Positions 1 through 5,356 of a stretch of DNA of 9,222 nt are shown one piece after another (position 1 is the first letter of the stretch; the number at the start of each line of letters is the position of its first letter). The notes below the pieces were generated by a model. The model searched no databases. It was not told the DNA's origin and saw nothing but the letters and a program-made list of their open reading frames with translations. This DNA comes from CAYJBH01 sp964370605 (lineage in GTDB: Bacteria; Bacillota; Clostridia; Oscillospirales; Ruminococcaceae). The position numbers were made by a program, and so were the translations under genes. The stretch spans positions 1-9,222 of the forward strand of contig CAYJJX010000041.1 in the NCBI GenBank assembly GCA_964370605.1, written 5' to 3'.

Positions 1-9
1 ACGCTCGGG

Positions 10-30
10 TTTGTTGTTCGGTTGTAAACG
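10..30 (+). repeat. Short motif shared with the sigma-operon leader (copy 1)
   Basis: TTGTTGTTCG followed by TTGTAAACG on the plus strand matches, with one indel and one substitution over about 20 bases, the minus-strand sequence at 4060-4041. The second copy lies directly after a TATAAT box. Nothing to the left is visible, so whether this copy also follows a promoter is unknown. The surrounding stretch, 1-134, holds no credible gene. Confidence 0.35.
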
Positions 31-134
31 CCCTCACGACACAAACCTGTCGCTAGCGCCTTTGTTCGGATTGCGCTGAAATCAGGTGATTTTGTTGCCT
101 ATCAAATTCTTTTGAGAGCATGAGCGATGAATTA

Positions 135-163
135 CTGACAGAACGAAAGTTTTATGATATAAT
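135..163 (+). promoter_or_regulatory. Vegetative promoter of rhaM-family gene
   Basis: The -35 is CTGACA (135-140, five of six bases of TTGACA). After a 17-bp spacer comes a perfect TATAAT (158-163), preceded by the extended -10 dinucleotide TG at 155-156. Transcription should start near 170, giving a leader of about 38 nt. The gene therefore looks independently and probably strongly transcribed by the housekeeping sigma factor. No clear operator or catabolite-repression site was seen around it. Confidence 0.75.
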
Positions 164-207
164 GTCGATACAAAACAAAAACACGACAGCAAGAAAGGTA
201 TATAATT

Positions 208-528
208 ATGAAACGTTATGGAAGTGTGATCAAGGTGAAACCGGAGATGCTCGAGGAGTATAAGCGCCTGCATGCAAACGCATGGGAGGGTGTGCTGAAG
301 AAAATCCACGAATGCAACATGAGAAACTATTCGATCTATTATGCAGGCGGTTTTTTATTCAGCTATTTTGAGTATGTCGGTGACGACTATGACGCCGACA
401 TGGCAAGCATGGCGGCCGATCCAATCACACAAGAGTGGTGGAAGCACACCGATGCTTGCCAAGAGATAGTCGAGTGGGCAAAACCGGGCGAAAAATGGAG
501 TGAGATGGAAGAGGTTTTCCACTGCTAA
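208..528 (+). CDS. rhaM: L-rhamnose mutarotase family protein
   Basis: This cytosolic enzyme of the RhaM (DUF718) family interconverts the alpha and beta anomers of L-rhamnose or a related sugar, feeding the isomerase of the catabolic pathway. The 106-aa product is close to the 104 aa of E. coli RhaM. Residues that form the E. coli active site are visible at the same places: Tyr18, His22 and Tyr41 (in NYSIYY), plus the Trp pair at 77-78 (EWWKHTDAC). The C-terminus has the family's EEVF ending. The start is supported by AAGAAAGG (191-198), 9 nt before ATG. The gene stands alone: no rhamnose isomerase, kinase or aldolase is in the window, and its right neighbour converges on it with 3 bp between stops. 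Family assignment is firm; rhamnose as the true substrate is inference, since relatives act on other sugars. Confidence 0.85.
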   Translation: MKRYGSVIKVKPEMLEEYKRLHANAWEGVLKKIHECNMRNYSIYYAGGFLFSYFEYVGDDYDADMASMAADPITQEWWKHTDACQEIVEWAKPGEKWSEMEEVFHC

Positions 529-531
529 AGG

Positions 532-1758
532 TTATTTAACTTGATATTTCACATAAATATTATGCGATAAAAATATGAGTGTGATCATCATAACAAGATG
601 GAAAATCGGTATAAAAACAAAGGGTAAAACAGATATATTGCCGATTTCATAAAGCATATTTGAGAATATCTTATAATCTACATAGGCAGAAGTTGGGTAA
701 AGGCTAAACAATTTGTAAAGCGTAGGAAAGCTTTCCGGAATATTCACAAATTGAGGGATGACTAGCATAAAAGAGCCGATACCAAGCACAGCGGCGCTTG
801 ACTTTGTAGTACTTGACATAAAGCCGACTATAAATGCAAATGTTAATGTCGCCACAAAAGTAATGACAAAGTATATCAGCATGACCTCAAAAATGGTGAA
901 TGGGTATGGAGAGAGCCTGTTAAAGTTCTGATAAGCCGAATCCATGCCCTCTGTGCCATATACCGAAAGGCATATGACCGTGCTCGTTAAAATCACTATG
1001 AGCATGGTCAGCGATGTTACACTGAAAATTGTAAAGACTTTTGCTCCAAAAAGCAAGGTCTTTCCTTTTTTGCTGGAATGTTGTAGCGAGATAACATTTG
1101 TGCGATAGTCTTTTGAGAAAATCCCCGCTAGTGATATCGCTATGAAAAATGCATATATTAATCCGCTCGAGGCAAGCATAGTGACATTGAGCTCATAACC
1201 ACTACCGAATTGATAGGTGATCGGAGTGTCAATTTTCTCCGACAAAGATAACAGCTTGTTTTTTGAATTTTCGTTTATATAGGTATTTTCAATTTTTGCT
1301 TGAATAGCACCTAACATCATATTATCAAAATTTGCGAGTTCAGCATCGGATAGCTCACCGATCTCTGCCCAGTCGCTAACATCATAGTACGTTGTCAAAA
1401 ATCTACCTATTGCATCATACGGATCGATATATTTCTCGGCATACTCTCGCTGATCTGCTAAAGTGCCGTTTTCGGGGTACAGCGCATAGGCATCTCTTGC
1501 TTTTTTTAGAAGTTCAAGATCAATTTCTTCGCCCGAAAGGTCGAGTGCGTAGCTTTTAAACATCAAGTAATCATCATATTTTGTGCCGCTCACCTCCCCG
1601 TCGATATAAACATTTCCAATGAGAATCCCGACCGAAGAGATTGAAATAAAGATAAGCAAAACAAGAAACAAGATTACAAATTTTGCTGTAAATATTTTTT
1701 TGTGTTCAAACCCGACCAAACTCCAAAAGTTATTCATAGAATGATTTTTTGTGATCAT
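532..1758 (-). CDS. ABC-2 type transporter permease
   Basis: Membrane subunit of an ABC exporter, last gene of the leftward sigma-ABC operon. The 408-aa protein has one helix at about 26-49. A large soluble, presumably extracytoplasmic domain of about 145 residues (50-194) follows, acidic and rich in Tyr. Five more helices lie near 195-214, 241-267, 288-314, 321-338 and 375-397. A long loop between helices 1 and 2 is usual for ABC-2 permeases of the NatB/YhaP kind. The start at 1758 is chosen because GGAGGTG (1766-1772) lies 7 nt upstream; an internal ATG at 1737 lacks one. It overlaps the ATPase gene by 29 nt, so the two are probably translationally coupled and form one complex. The substrate cannot be read from the sequence; peptide, drug or lipid export is typical of the family. 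No terminator is visible after the stop, where the convergent gene begins at once. Confidence 0.8.
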   Translation of the reverse strand: MITKNHSMNNFWSLVGFEHKKIFTAKFVILFLVLLIFISISSVGILIGNVYIDGEVSGTKYDDYLMFKSYALDLSGEEIDLELLKKARDAYALYPENGTLADQREYAEKYIDPYDAIGRFLTTYYDVSDWAEIGELSDAELANFDNMMLGAIQAKIENTYINENSKNKLLSLSEKIDTPITYQFGSGYELNVTMLASSGLIYAFFIAISLAGIFSKDYRTNVISLQHSSKKGKTLLFGAKVFTIFSVTSLTMLIVILTSTVICLSVYGTEGMDSAYQNFNRLSPYPFTIFEVMLIYFVITFVATLTFAFIVGFMSSTTKSSAAVLGIGSFMLVIPQFVNIPESFPTLYKLFSLYPTSAYVDYKIFSNMLYEIGNISVLPFVFIPIFHLVMMITLIFLSHNIYVKYQVK

Positions 1759-2620
1759 TTGCGTTCACCTCCGAAAAATAGTAGAGATACAAATCCTCTA
1801 AAGTAGCGGAAACATTTACTGCCATGTCGTGAGGTTTTTCATCGCAAACAAGCCGCAAAAATGTGTTTTCGCCCTCTACCCTGAGATTGATGATGGGGTG
1901 ATCTGTCGTCAGTTTTAGGGCGGTTTTGTTGTCCACAACACATTCAAATACTTTTCCGTCGATAGCCTTGATGACTTCCTCTAATGCGCCGCTGTGGATG
2001 AGTTGTCCGTCTTTCATCATAAGAATAGTGTTTGCGATATTCTCGACATCCGACACGATATGGGTTGACAAGAGCACAATTCTATCTTTTCCAAGCTCCG
2101 ATATGAGGTTGCGGAAACGCACTCGCTCCTTCGGGTCGAGTCCTGCTGTCGGCTCATCGAGCACCAAGATTTTCGGGTTGTTTAGTAACGCCCCCGCAAT
2201 GCCTAAACGCTGTTTCATGCCGCCCGAAAATGTCTTGATTTTATTTTTTGATACGTCGGACAAAGATACAATTTCAAATAAATCTTTAGTTTTTGTCTTT
2301 GCTTGTGATTTTGTAAGCCCTTTTAGGCTTGCCAAATAGTACATAAAATTCTGCGCGGAAAATTCCGGGTAGTAACCAAAATCTTGTGGCAAATAGCCGA
2401 GTGCATCACGATAGTTTTCTTCCGACACATCAATGCCGTTAAACTTCACTTCACCGCTTGTCGGTTTTAAGATGCCGCAAATTATACGCATTAGAGTTGT
2501 TTTGCCCGCTCCATTTGCACCGAGTAGGCCATAAACTCCTTTTGACAAAGTCGTCGAAAGTCTATCGACAGCAATTTTGTTTTTGTACTGTTTTGTTATT
2601 CTATCTATAACAAGTTCCAT
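1730..2620 (-). CDS. ABC transporter ATP-binding protein
   Basis: Cytoplasmic ATPase that drives the permease encoded next to it. From the start at 2620 it is 296 aa. Walker A is GANGAGKTT at 34-42, the Q-loop is LPQDFG (Gln79), the signature is FSGGMKQR (131-138), Walker B is ILVLDEP (151-157), the D-loop follows at 160-162 and the switch His is His187 in STHIVSD. All catalytic motifs are intact. The signature FSGGM, the STHIVSD segment and the C-terminal extension of about 75 residues fit the CcmA/NatA-like ABC-2 exporter branch. The reading frame stays open upstream to 2701, but AGGAGG at 2628-2633, 7 nt before the ATG at 2620, sets the start. It overlaps the membrane protein gene by 16 nt and the permease gene by 29 nt. 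Confidence 0.9.
   Translation of the reverse strand: MELVIDRITKQYKNKIAVDRLSTTLSKGVYGLLGANGAGKTTLMRIICGILKPTSGEVKFNGIDVSEENYRDALGYLPQDFGYYPEFSAQNFMYYLASLKGLTKSQAKTKTKDLFEIVSLSDVSKNKIKTFSGGMKQRLGIAGALLNNPKILVLDEPTAGLDPKERVRFRNLISELGKDRIVLLSTHIVSDVENIANTILMMKDGQLIHSGALEEVIKAIDGKVFECVVDNKTALKLTTDHPIINLRVEGENTFLRLVCDEKPHDMAVNVSATLEDLYLYYFSEVNANDHKKSFYE
1766..1772 (-). promoter_or_regulatory. Ribosome binding site fixing the permease start
   Basis: GGAGGTG on the minus strand, 7 nt before ATG at 1758 and inside the coding sequence of the upstream ATPase gene. It favours the longer start over the ATG at 1737. Confidence 0.75.
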
Positions 2621-3339
2621 TGTAATTCCTCCTGTGATTTTACAAATCGAATTAGGCTGAAAATGAAAAGCCCTGTAAGCGCCAAGAATGCGACGATCCA
2701 AAAGTGAGCAAAGTCAATATTATAGATATACACATAACTGTTACGAGCTATCAATATAAAGATGCCGACCGCAATGCTTGCCGCCGCGCAAACATAAATC
2801 GTGTCTTTGGTGCGGAATTTTGTGATTATCAAAAGGCTGACATAACTTGAGAGCAGATAAGGGACGGCGATATAGACTGTGTTTCGAAGTGTTCCGAAGT
2901 CACTTTTGCCTGCAAAGGCTACAAGTAACAAGAGTGTTGCAAAGCTGATTGTGCCTAAAATGCAAAGTCGCATTAGTGTGATTTTAGATAAATTGTGCTT
3001 GCAAGCGAGCTCTGTTTCTTCCATGCAAAAAGCACAGCTTTTATAGATCTCGATAATCGTACCGAGAGAGACAAGCGGCAGTATTGCAGAAATTGACGAA
3101 ACAATATTTTCCGGCACACTTCCGAGCTGTGCATAGGAAAAAGCAAAGCACACGCTGAGAGCAAACAAAAACCATACTCTTTTTCGGATAAATCCGATTT
3201 GAGAAATAAGCAGCTCGCTAAATTTTGCTTTTGGATATGAAATGTTGTTTATGAAATGCTCCATTTGCCGGGTGGGTGGTGGAGTGAAATTCTTTTTCAA
3301 TGCCAATTTTAGCCTTTTTTTCGCAAAAAAACTATCCAT
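2605..3339 (-). CDS. Six-helix membrane protein, candidate partner of the ECF sigma factor
   Basis: The 244-aa integral membrane protein has a basic cytoplasmic N-terminus of about 50 residues. Six hydrophobic segments follow near 55-71, 77-98, 121-143, 153-172, 180-198 and 212-231. A short polar stretch after the second helix, MEETELACKHNLS, resembles the EIE..C.+.LS segment I recall in uncharacterised membrane proteins found between ECF sigma and ABC genes in Bacillota. It has no signal peptide and no visible zinc-binding anti-sigma motif. The start is backed by AGGAGG (3346-3351), 6 nt upstream. It overlaps the sigma gene by 8 nt and the ATPase gene by 16 nt. From position alone it could be an anti-sigma factor, holding the sigma at the membrane through its N-terminal tail, or a second transport subunit. 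Neither role is shown by the sequence. Confidence 0.7.
   Translation of the reverse strand: MDSFFAKKRLKLALKKNFTPPPTRQMEHFINNISYPKAKFSELLISQIGFIRKRVWFLFALSVCFAFSYAQLGSVPENIVSSISAILPLVSLGTIIEIYKSCAFCMEETELACKHNLSKITLMRLCILGTISFATLLLLVAFAGKSDFGTLRNTVYIAVPYLLSSYVSLLIITKFRTKDTIYVCAAASIAVGIFILIARNSYVYIYNIDFAHFWIVAFLALTGLFIFSLIRFVKSQEELQWNLL
2628..2633 (-). promoter_or_regulatory. Ribosome binding site fixing the ATPase start
   Basis: Perfect AGGAGG, 7 nt upstream of ATG at 2620 and within the end of the preceding gene. It rules out the longer open frame that begins at 2701. Confidence 0.85.
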
Positions 3340-3826
3340 AAAAATCCTCCTTTCTCAAAGTGGTATTTAGCTGTTTTATGATAGCATTTAGTTTTCGATA
3401 CACCGCGAACCTTGAGATGCCCAAATATTCTGCAATTTCCCCGATACCGAGTCCATTTGCAAATCGAAGCAACACGATTTCCTGGCTCTCGACACTCAGT
3501 TTTGACACTGCGGCATGAACGACAAGGGTGGTTTCTAAACTATCTGCTATTTCTTCAGACGATAATATGTCAATATTTTTGTCTACAACTTCAGAAATAT
3601 TATCAATGTCTACCGTCTGTCTAGACCTTCTAAAATGGTCGTTGCAGCAGTTTCGTGCGATGGTGTATAGAAAGGCAAGTTTCTTTCCTCTTTCGAGGTA
3701 CTGCGCTCCGTCAAAGTATTTCAGGAATGTTTCTTGTGTTATATCTTCTGCGATTTCTCGGTTTTGCACCTTGAAATAGCAAAATGCATATATCTTTTCA
3801 TATTGCTCTTTTAGTTCTAAAGACAT
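3332..3826 (-). CDS. ECF-type RNA polymerase sigma factor (sigma-70 family)
   Basis: The 164-aa alternative sigma factor has the two-domain ECF layout. Sigma region 2 spans about 6-72, including AEDITQETFLKYF (26-38) and the promoter-melting part FLYTIARNCCNDHFRR (52-67). A short acidic linker lies at about 73-100. Region 4 (about 105-155) carries a helix-turn-helix, GIGEIAEYLGISRFAVYRKL at 127-146, that would read the -35 element. The frame is open to 3865, but AGGAGG at 3831-3836 fits the ATG at 3826, and the upstream ATGs have no ribosome binding site. It is the first gene of the operon, so it may control the membrane protein and ABC exporter below it and perhaps itself. I found no convincing ECF-type promoter in the leader, only housekeeping-like boxes. 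It is slightly shorter than typical ECF factors but looks complete. Confidence 0.85.
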   Translation of the reverse strand: MSLELKEQYEKIYAFCYFKVQNREIAEDITQETFLKYFDGAQYLERGKKLAFLYTIARNCCNDHFRRSRQTVDIDNISEVVDKNIDILSSEEIADSLETTLVVHAAVSKLSVESQEIVLLRFANGLGIGEIAEYLGISRFAVYRKLNAIIKQLNTTLRKEDFYG

Positions 3827-3830
3827 AAAA

Positions 3831-3836
3831 CCTCCT
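3831..3836 (-). promoter_or_regulatory. Ribosome binding site fixing the sigma factor start
   Basis: AGGAGG within GAAAGGAGGT, 4 nt from the ATG at 3826. No comparable site precedes the ATG codons at 3841 or 3865 in the same frame. Confidence 0.75.
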
Positions 3837-4030
3837 TTCATATTGTTTAACGCCCCGAAGCGCAAAAATGTGCGGGTTAAAATAAAAAAATATTAAAGCC
3901 ATGAAATTTGATTTGCGAGAGGAGAATAAAATCACATAGATCGAAAAACAGTCGACGGATTTCGCACTCCGCCTGCAAACAAAATTTGCGGTTGAAAAAG
4001 AATGTTTCACGATTTTGGCTGTTTTGTGGC

Positions 4031-4045
4031 AAACGCTAATCGTTT
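4031..4045. promoter_or_regulatory. Operator-like inverted repeat AAACG-N5-CGTTT
   Basis: Perfect 5-bp arms (4031-4035 and 4041-4045) around CTAAT, lying roughly 8 to 22 nt after the inferred start of the sigma operon transcript. AAACG/CGTTT half sites are typical of LacI-family operators. The site overlaps the motif shared with 10-30. It may be a repressor site for the sigma operon; this is inference. Confidence 0.35.
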
Positions 4046-4060
4046 ACATCGAACAACAAA
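4041..4060 (-). repeat. Short motif shared with window start (copy 2)
   Basis: On the minus strand this reads TTTGTTGTTCG then ATGTAAACG, matching 10-30 with one indel and one substitution. It begins inside the -10 box and covers the inferred transcription start, so it could be an initially transcribed or operator sequence shared by two promoters. Confidence 0.4.
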
Positions 4061-4095
4061 TTATACAGTATACCCTATTATTATTGATTTGAAAA
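4060..4095 (-). promoter_or_regulatory. Probable promoter region of the sigma-ABC operon
   Basis: On the minus strand there are two overlapping -10-like boxes, TATACT (4067-4072) and TATAAT (4060-4065). A weak -35, TTTTCA (4090-4095), lies 17 bp from the first. The -10 match is good but the -35 is poor, so an activator may be needed. Transcripts would start near 4053 and carry a leader of about 225 nt before the sigma gene. The promoter lies just past the terminator of the neighbouring leftward unit, so the operon is insulated from it. Confidence 0.5.
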
Positions 4096-4110
4096 AAATT
4101 TTCAAGCACC

Positions 4111-4144
4111 AAAAACCATCCACCGCCAATGCGATGGATGGTTT
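4111..4144 (-). terminator. Intrinsic terminator, leftward
   Basis: A 14-bp stem (arms 4113-4126 and 4131-4144) closes a 4-nt loop. In minus-strand RNA every position pairs, including one G-U wobble, and the stem runs into five U residues (4115-4111). In plus-strand RNA the same position is an A-C mismatch and the following sequence is AUAAUAG, so the leftward reading is favoured. It would end a transcript coming from the promoter at 5186-5213 and shield the sigma operon promoter. Confidence 0.75.
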
Positions 4145-4313
4145 ATAATAGTGTTTTAACGTTGTTTTGTAATTTTGTTACGCCACAACTGCTCTATTTA
4201 ATTGTAGAATTTCACTGTTTGAAACAGGGAGCGGGGATTTCTGAGTAAATAAAGGGTGACAACTCACCGTTTTGTACGATCTCAGACTGTTCTTTCATCG
4301 ACGGAGGAGTATA

Positions 4314-4421
4314 ATGGGTTCATATCATGGGTTTTCACTCTGCCTTTTTAGGGCACCCCATGCATCTGACGTCACATATGTCAATTCTCGCCGTTTCTGT
4401 CGGACACAACTTGTGCTCTAA
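4314..4421 (+). CDS. Possible 35-aa small ORF with good ribosome binding site
   Basis: An ATG at 4314 follows GGAGG (4303-4307) at a spacing of 6 nt, which is as good as the sites of the real genes here. The 35-codon product starts MGSYHGFSLCLFR and is unremarkable: no clear membrane helix, signal peptide or known motif. No promoter was recognised upstream on the plus strand, and the candidate long RNA runs on the other strand. It may be a chance match. Confidence 0.15.
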   Translation: MGSYHGFSLCLFRAPHASDVTYVNSRRFCRTQLVL

Positions 4422-5016
4422 GGTTGTGCGGTCATCCCTTTCGGTTCGCAATATACCTATCAAATCTAAACAGTTGTTCTCCGAACATCATTCGGGTTGG
4501 ACATTTTCGGCCCTATGCCGACTTTCGGCACTGCCATATTGACATTTGCATGTCATAGATATCTGCTCATAGCCACCTGTGGCAATGCTGCCATTATATA
4601 TTTACTTTTCAATTGGTGGATATCCCGATGTTGCTCGATTCACTTGATGCCTTGCCGACATCGACAGAACCTATAAAACTACAGATTATGATGATATCAA
4701 AACTAACACAATCACTGCTGTAGTAAAACCTCGCCAGTCTTTGACCTTGTTTTGCACCTACCTTGTGGATAATTTCTCCTTCGAGTTTTTATATCACGTA
4801 GTTGTTTGCTTTAAAGTCAGGTTCTATCTTTAAACTCGGATTTATCCTTCCGCTACCGATGATTCAAGAAGAATCATGCAGTGTAAATTCTTGGTTGGTC
4901 TTTTTGAATTTGCCTCCGGCAACTCAAGCGACTCTGAATTAGGTTACACTCAACGGCACCTTGCCGATGTGAGAGAGCTCAGCCTTTTTTGGCACGCTCC
5001 TATTTCAGTTGGCAGC

Positions 5017-5088
5017 CTAATATAAGAATTTTCCTAAAGCTCGAGTACTCGCCGGAACATTTTCTGATGATATTTCAACAATGTCCAT
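5017..5088 (-). CDS. Possible 23-aa leader peptide at the 5' end of the leftward transcript
   Basis: This is the first reasonable start after the promoter at 5186-5213. ATG at 5088 is preceded at 8 nt by AAAGGGGTGA, one base short of the ideal AAAGGAGGTGA. The product begins MDIVEISSENVPASTR and ends soon after. The same frame is open upstream to 5337, but that part contains the promoter and has no ribosome binding site, so the longer form would not be made from this transcript. No function is recognised. Confidence 0.2.
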   Translation of the reverse strand: MDIVEISSENVPASTRALGKFLY

Positions 5089-5185
5089 TGGACTCACCCC
5101 TTTCAAGGTTGTGAAGAAATCCGCGGTGTGTCGCACCGGAATGCCTTCATAAATCCTATATATATTATCTCTTTGTCTTGGCTTC

Positions 5186-5213
5186 ATTATACCACTCTGA
5201 CACAACAAGTCAA
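5186..5213 (-). promoter_or_regulatory. Strong vegetative promoter, leftward
   Basis: On the minus strand TTGACT (5213-5208) is followed after 16 bp by a perfect TATAAT (5191-5186). The expected start is near 5179. No clear gene follows for more than 1 kb until the terminator at 4111, which is why the region downstream is flagged as a candidate RNA. The promoter is divergent from dpaA. Confidence 0.6.
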
Positions 5214-5290
5214 GGGGTTTTGGTGTAGAACATTCTGCTATATTTTTGTGAATTTCGTCCAGTACCGCTATCAATGCTACGCAATCATTA

Positions 5291-5318
5291 ACAATTTTGA
5301 CTAAACCACCATATATTG
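5291..5318 (+). promoter_or_regulatory. Candidate sigma-K promoter of dpaAB
   Basis: AC (5291-5292), 17 bp, then CATATATTG (5310-5318). Compared with the sigma-K pattern AC-17-CATANNNTA, only the last base differs. The start would fall near 5325, about 32 nt before the dpaA ATG. Sigma-K control of dpaAB in the mother cell is known in Bacillus subtilis; its use here is inferred from this single match. Confidence 0.35.
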
Positions 5319-5356
5319 GTGTAGGATTATTCAGCATAGGAAGGAACTATATTGAA

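Larger units (their letters stand above)
3827..4059 (-). other. Long untranslated leader of the sigma operon
   Basis: This stretch has no credible gene. A weak ORF on the minus strand (3798-4010) has no ribosome binding site and runs into the sigma gene. The leader holds a hairpin with arms GCAAA/TTTGC around a 5-nt loop at 3975-3989, extendable by two pairs. It also holds a small GCGC/GTGC hairpin close to the ribosome binding site. No known riboswitch was recognised. Confidence 0.4.
4111..5180 (-). ncRNA. Candidate long structured RNA or dead-gene transcript of about 1.07 kb
   Basis: The stretch is bounded by a leftward promoter (5186-5213) and a leftward terminator (4111-4144) and has no credible protein gene on either strand. 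Small perfect hairpins are frequent: 5124-5138 (CGGTG/CACCG), 4954-4966 (CGGCA/TGCCG), 4910-4922 (TTGCC/GGCAA, extended by TTGA/TCAA), 4859-4877 (7-bp arms, ATGATTC), 4580-4593 (TGGCA/TGCCA), 4540-4555 (TGACA/TGTCA), 4516-4530 (6-bp arms, TGCCGA), 4475-4487 (TGTTC/GAACA), 4255-4268 (GGTGA/TCACC) and 4215-4227 (CTGTTTGAAACAG). By my rough count this is about twice what chance would give. It is not tmRNA, RNase P RNA, SRP RNA or a group II intron by their hallmark motifs. The alternative is a decayed gene or insertion sequence; I recognised no family in the six frames. Confidence 0.3.

Noticed and set aside
1..81. End of an upstream gene
   Set aside because: One plus frame is open from the edge to 80, but it is too short to recognise and contains the motif shared with a non-coding site at 4041-4060.
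3798..4010. 70-aa open frame at the start of the sigma operon leader
   Set aside because: No ribosome binding site, overlaps the sigma gene start and has no protein-like features.
4327..4542. 71-aa open frame on the plus strand
   Set aside because: No ribosome binding site at its own ATG and no recognisable protein features; the GGAGG nearby fits a different frame (4314).
4160..5010. Decayed transposase
   Set aside because: Frame-by-frame reading gave no DDE, HTH or zinc-finger segment I could name, and no terminal inverted repeats or target duplication were found. It remains possible but unsupported.
4111..5180. CsrA-sponge RNA, suggested by GGA in several hairpin loops
   Set aside because: GGA triplets are not enriched in the minus RNA (about eleven seen, about sixteen expected at random), so the loop matches are not convincing.
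5017..5337. 106-aa open frame on the minus strand
   Set aside because: No ribosome binding site precedes its ATG, it contains a strong promoter in its first half, and no family is recognised. Only its last 23 codons could be translated from the visible promoter.
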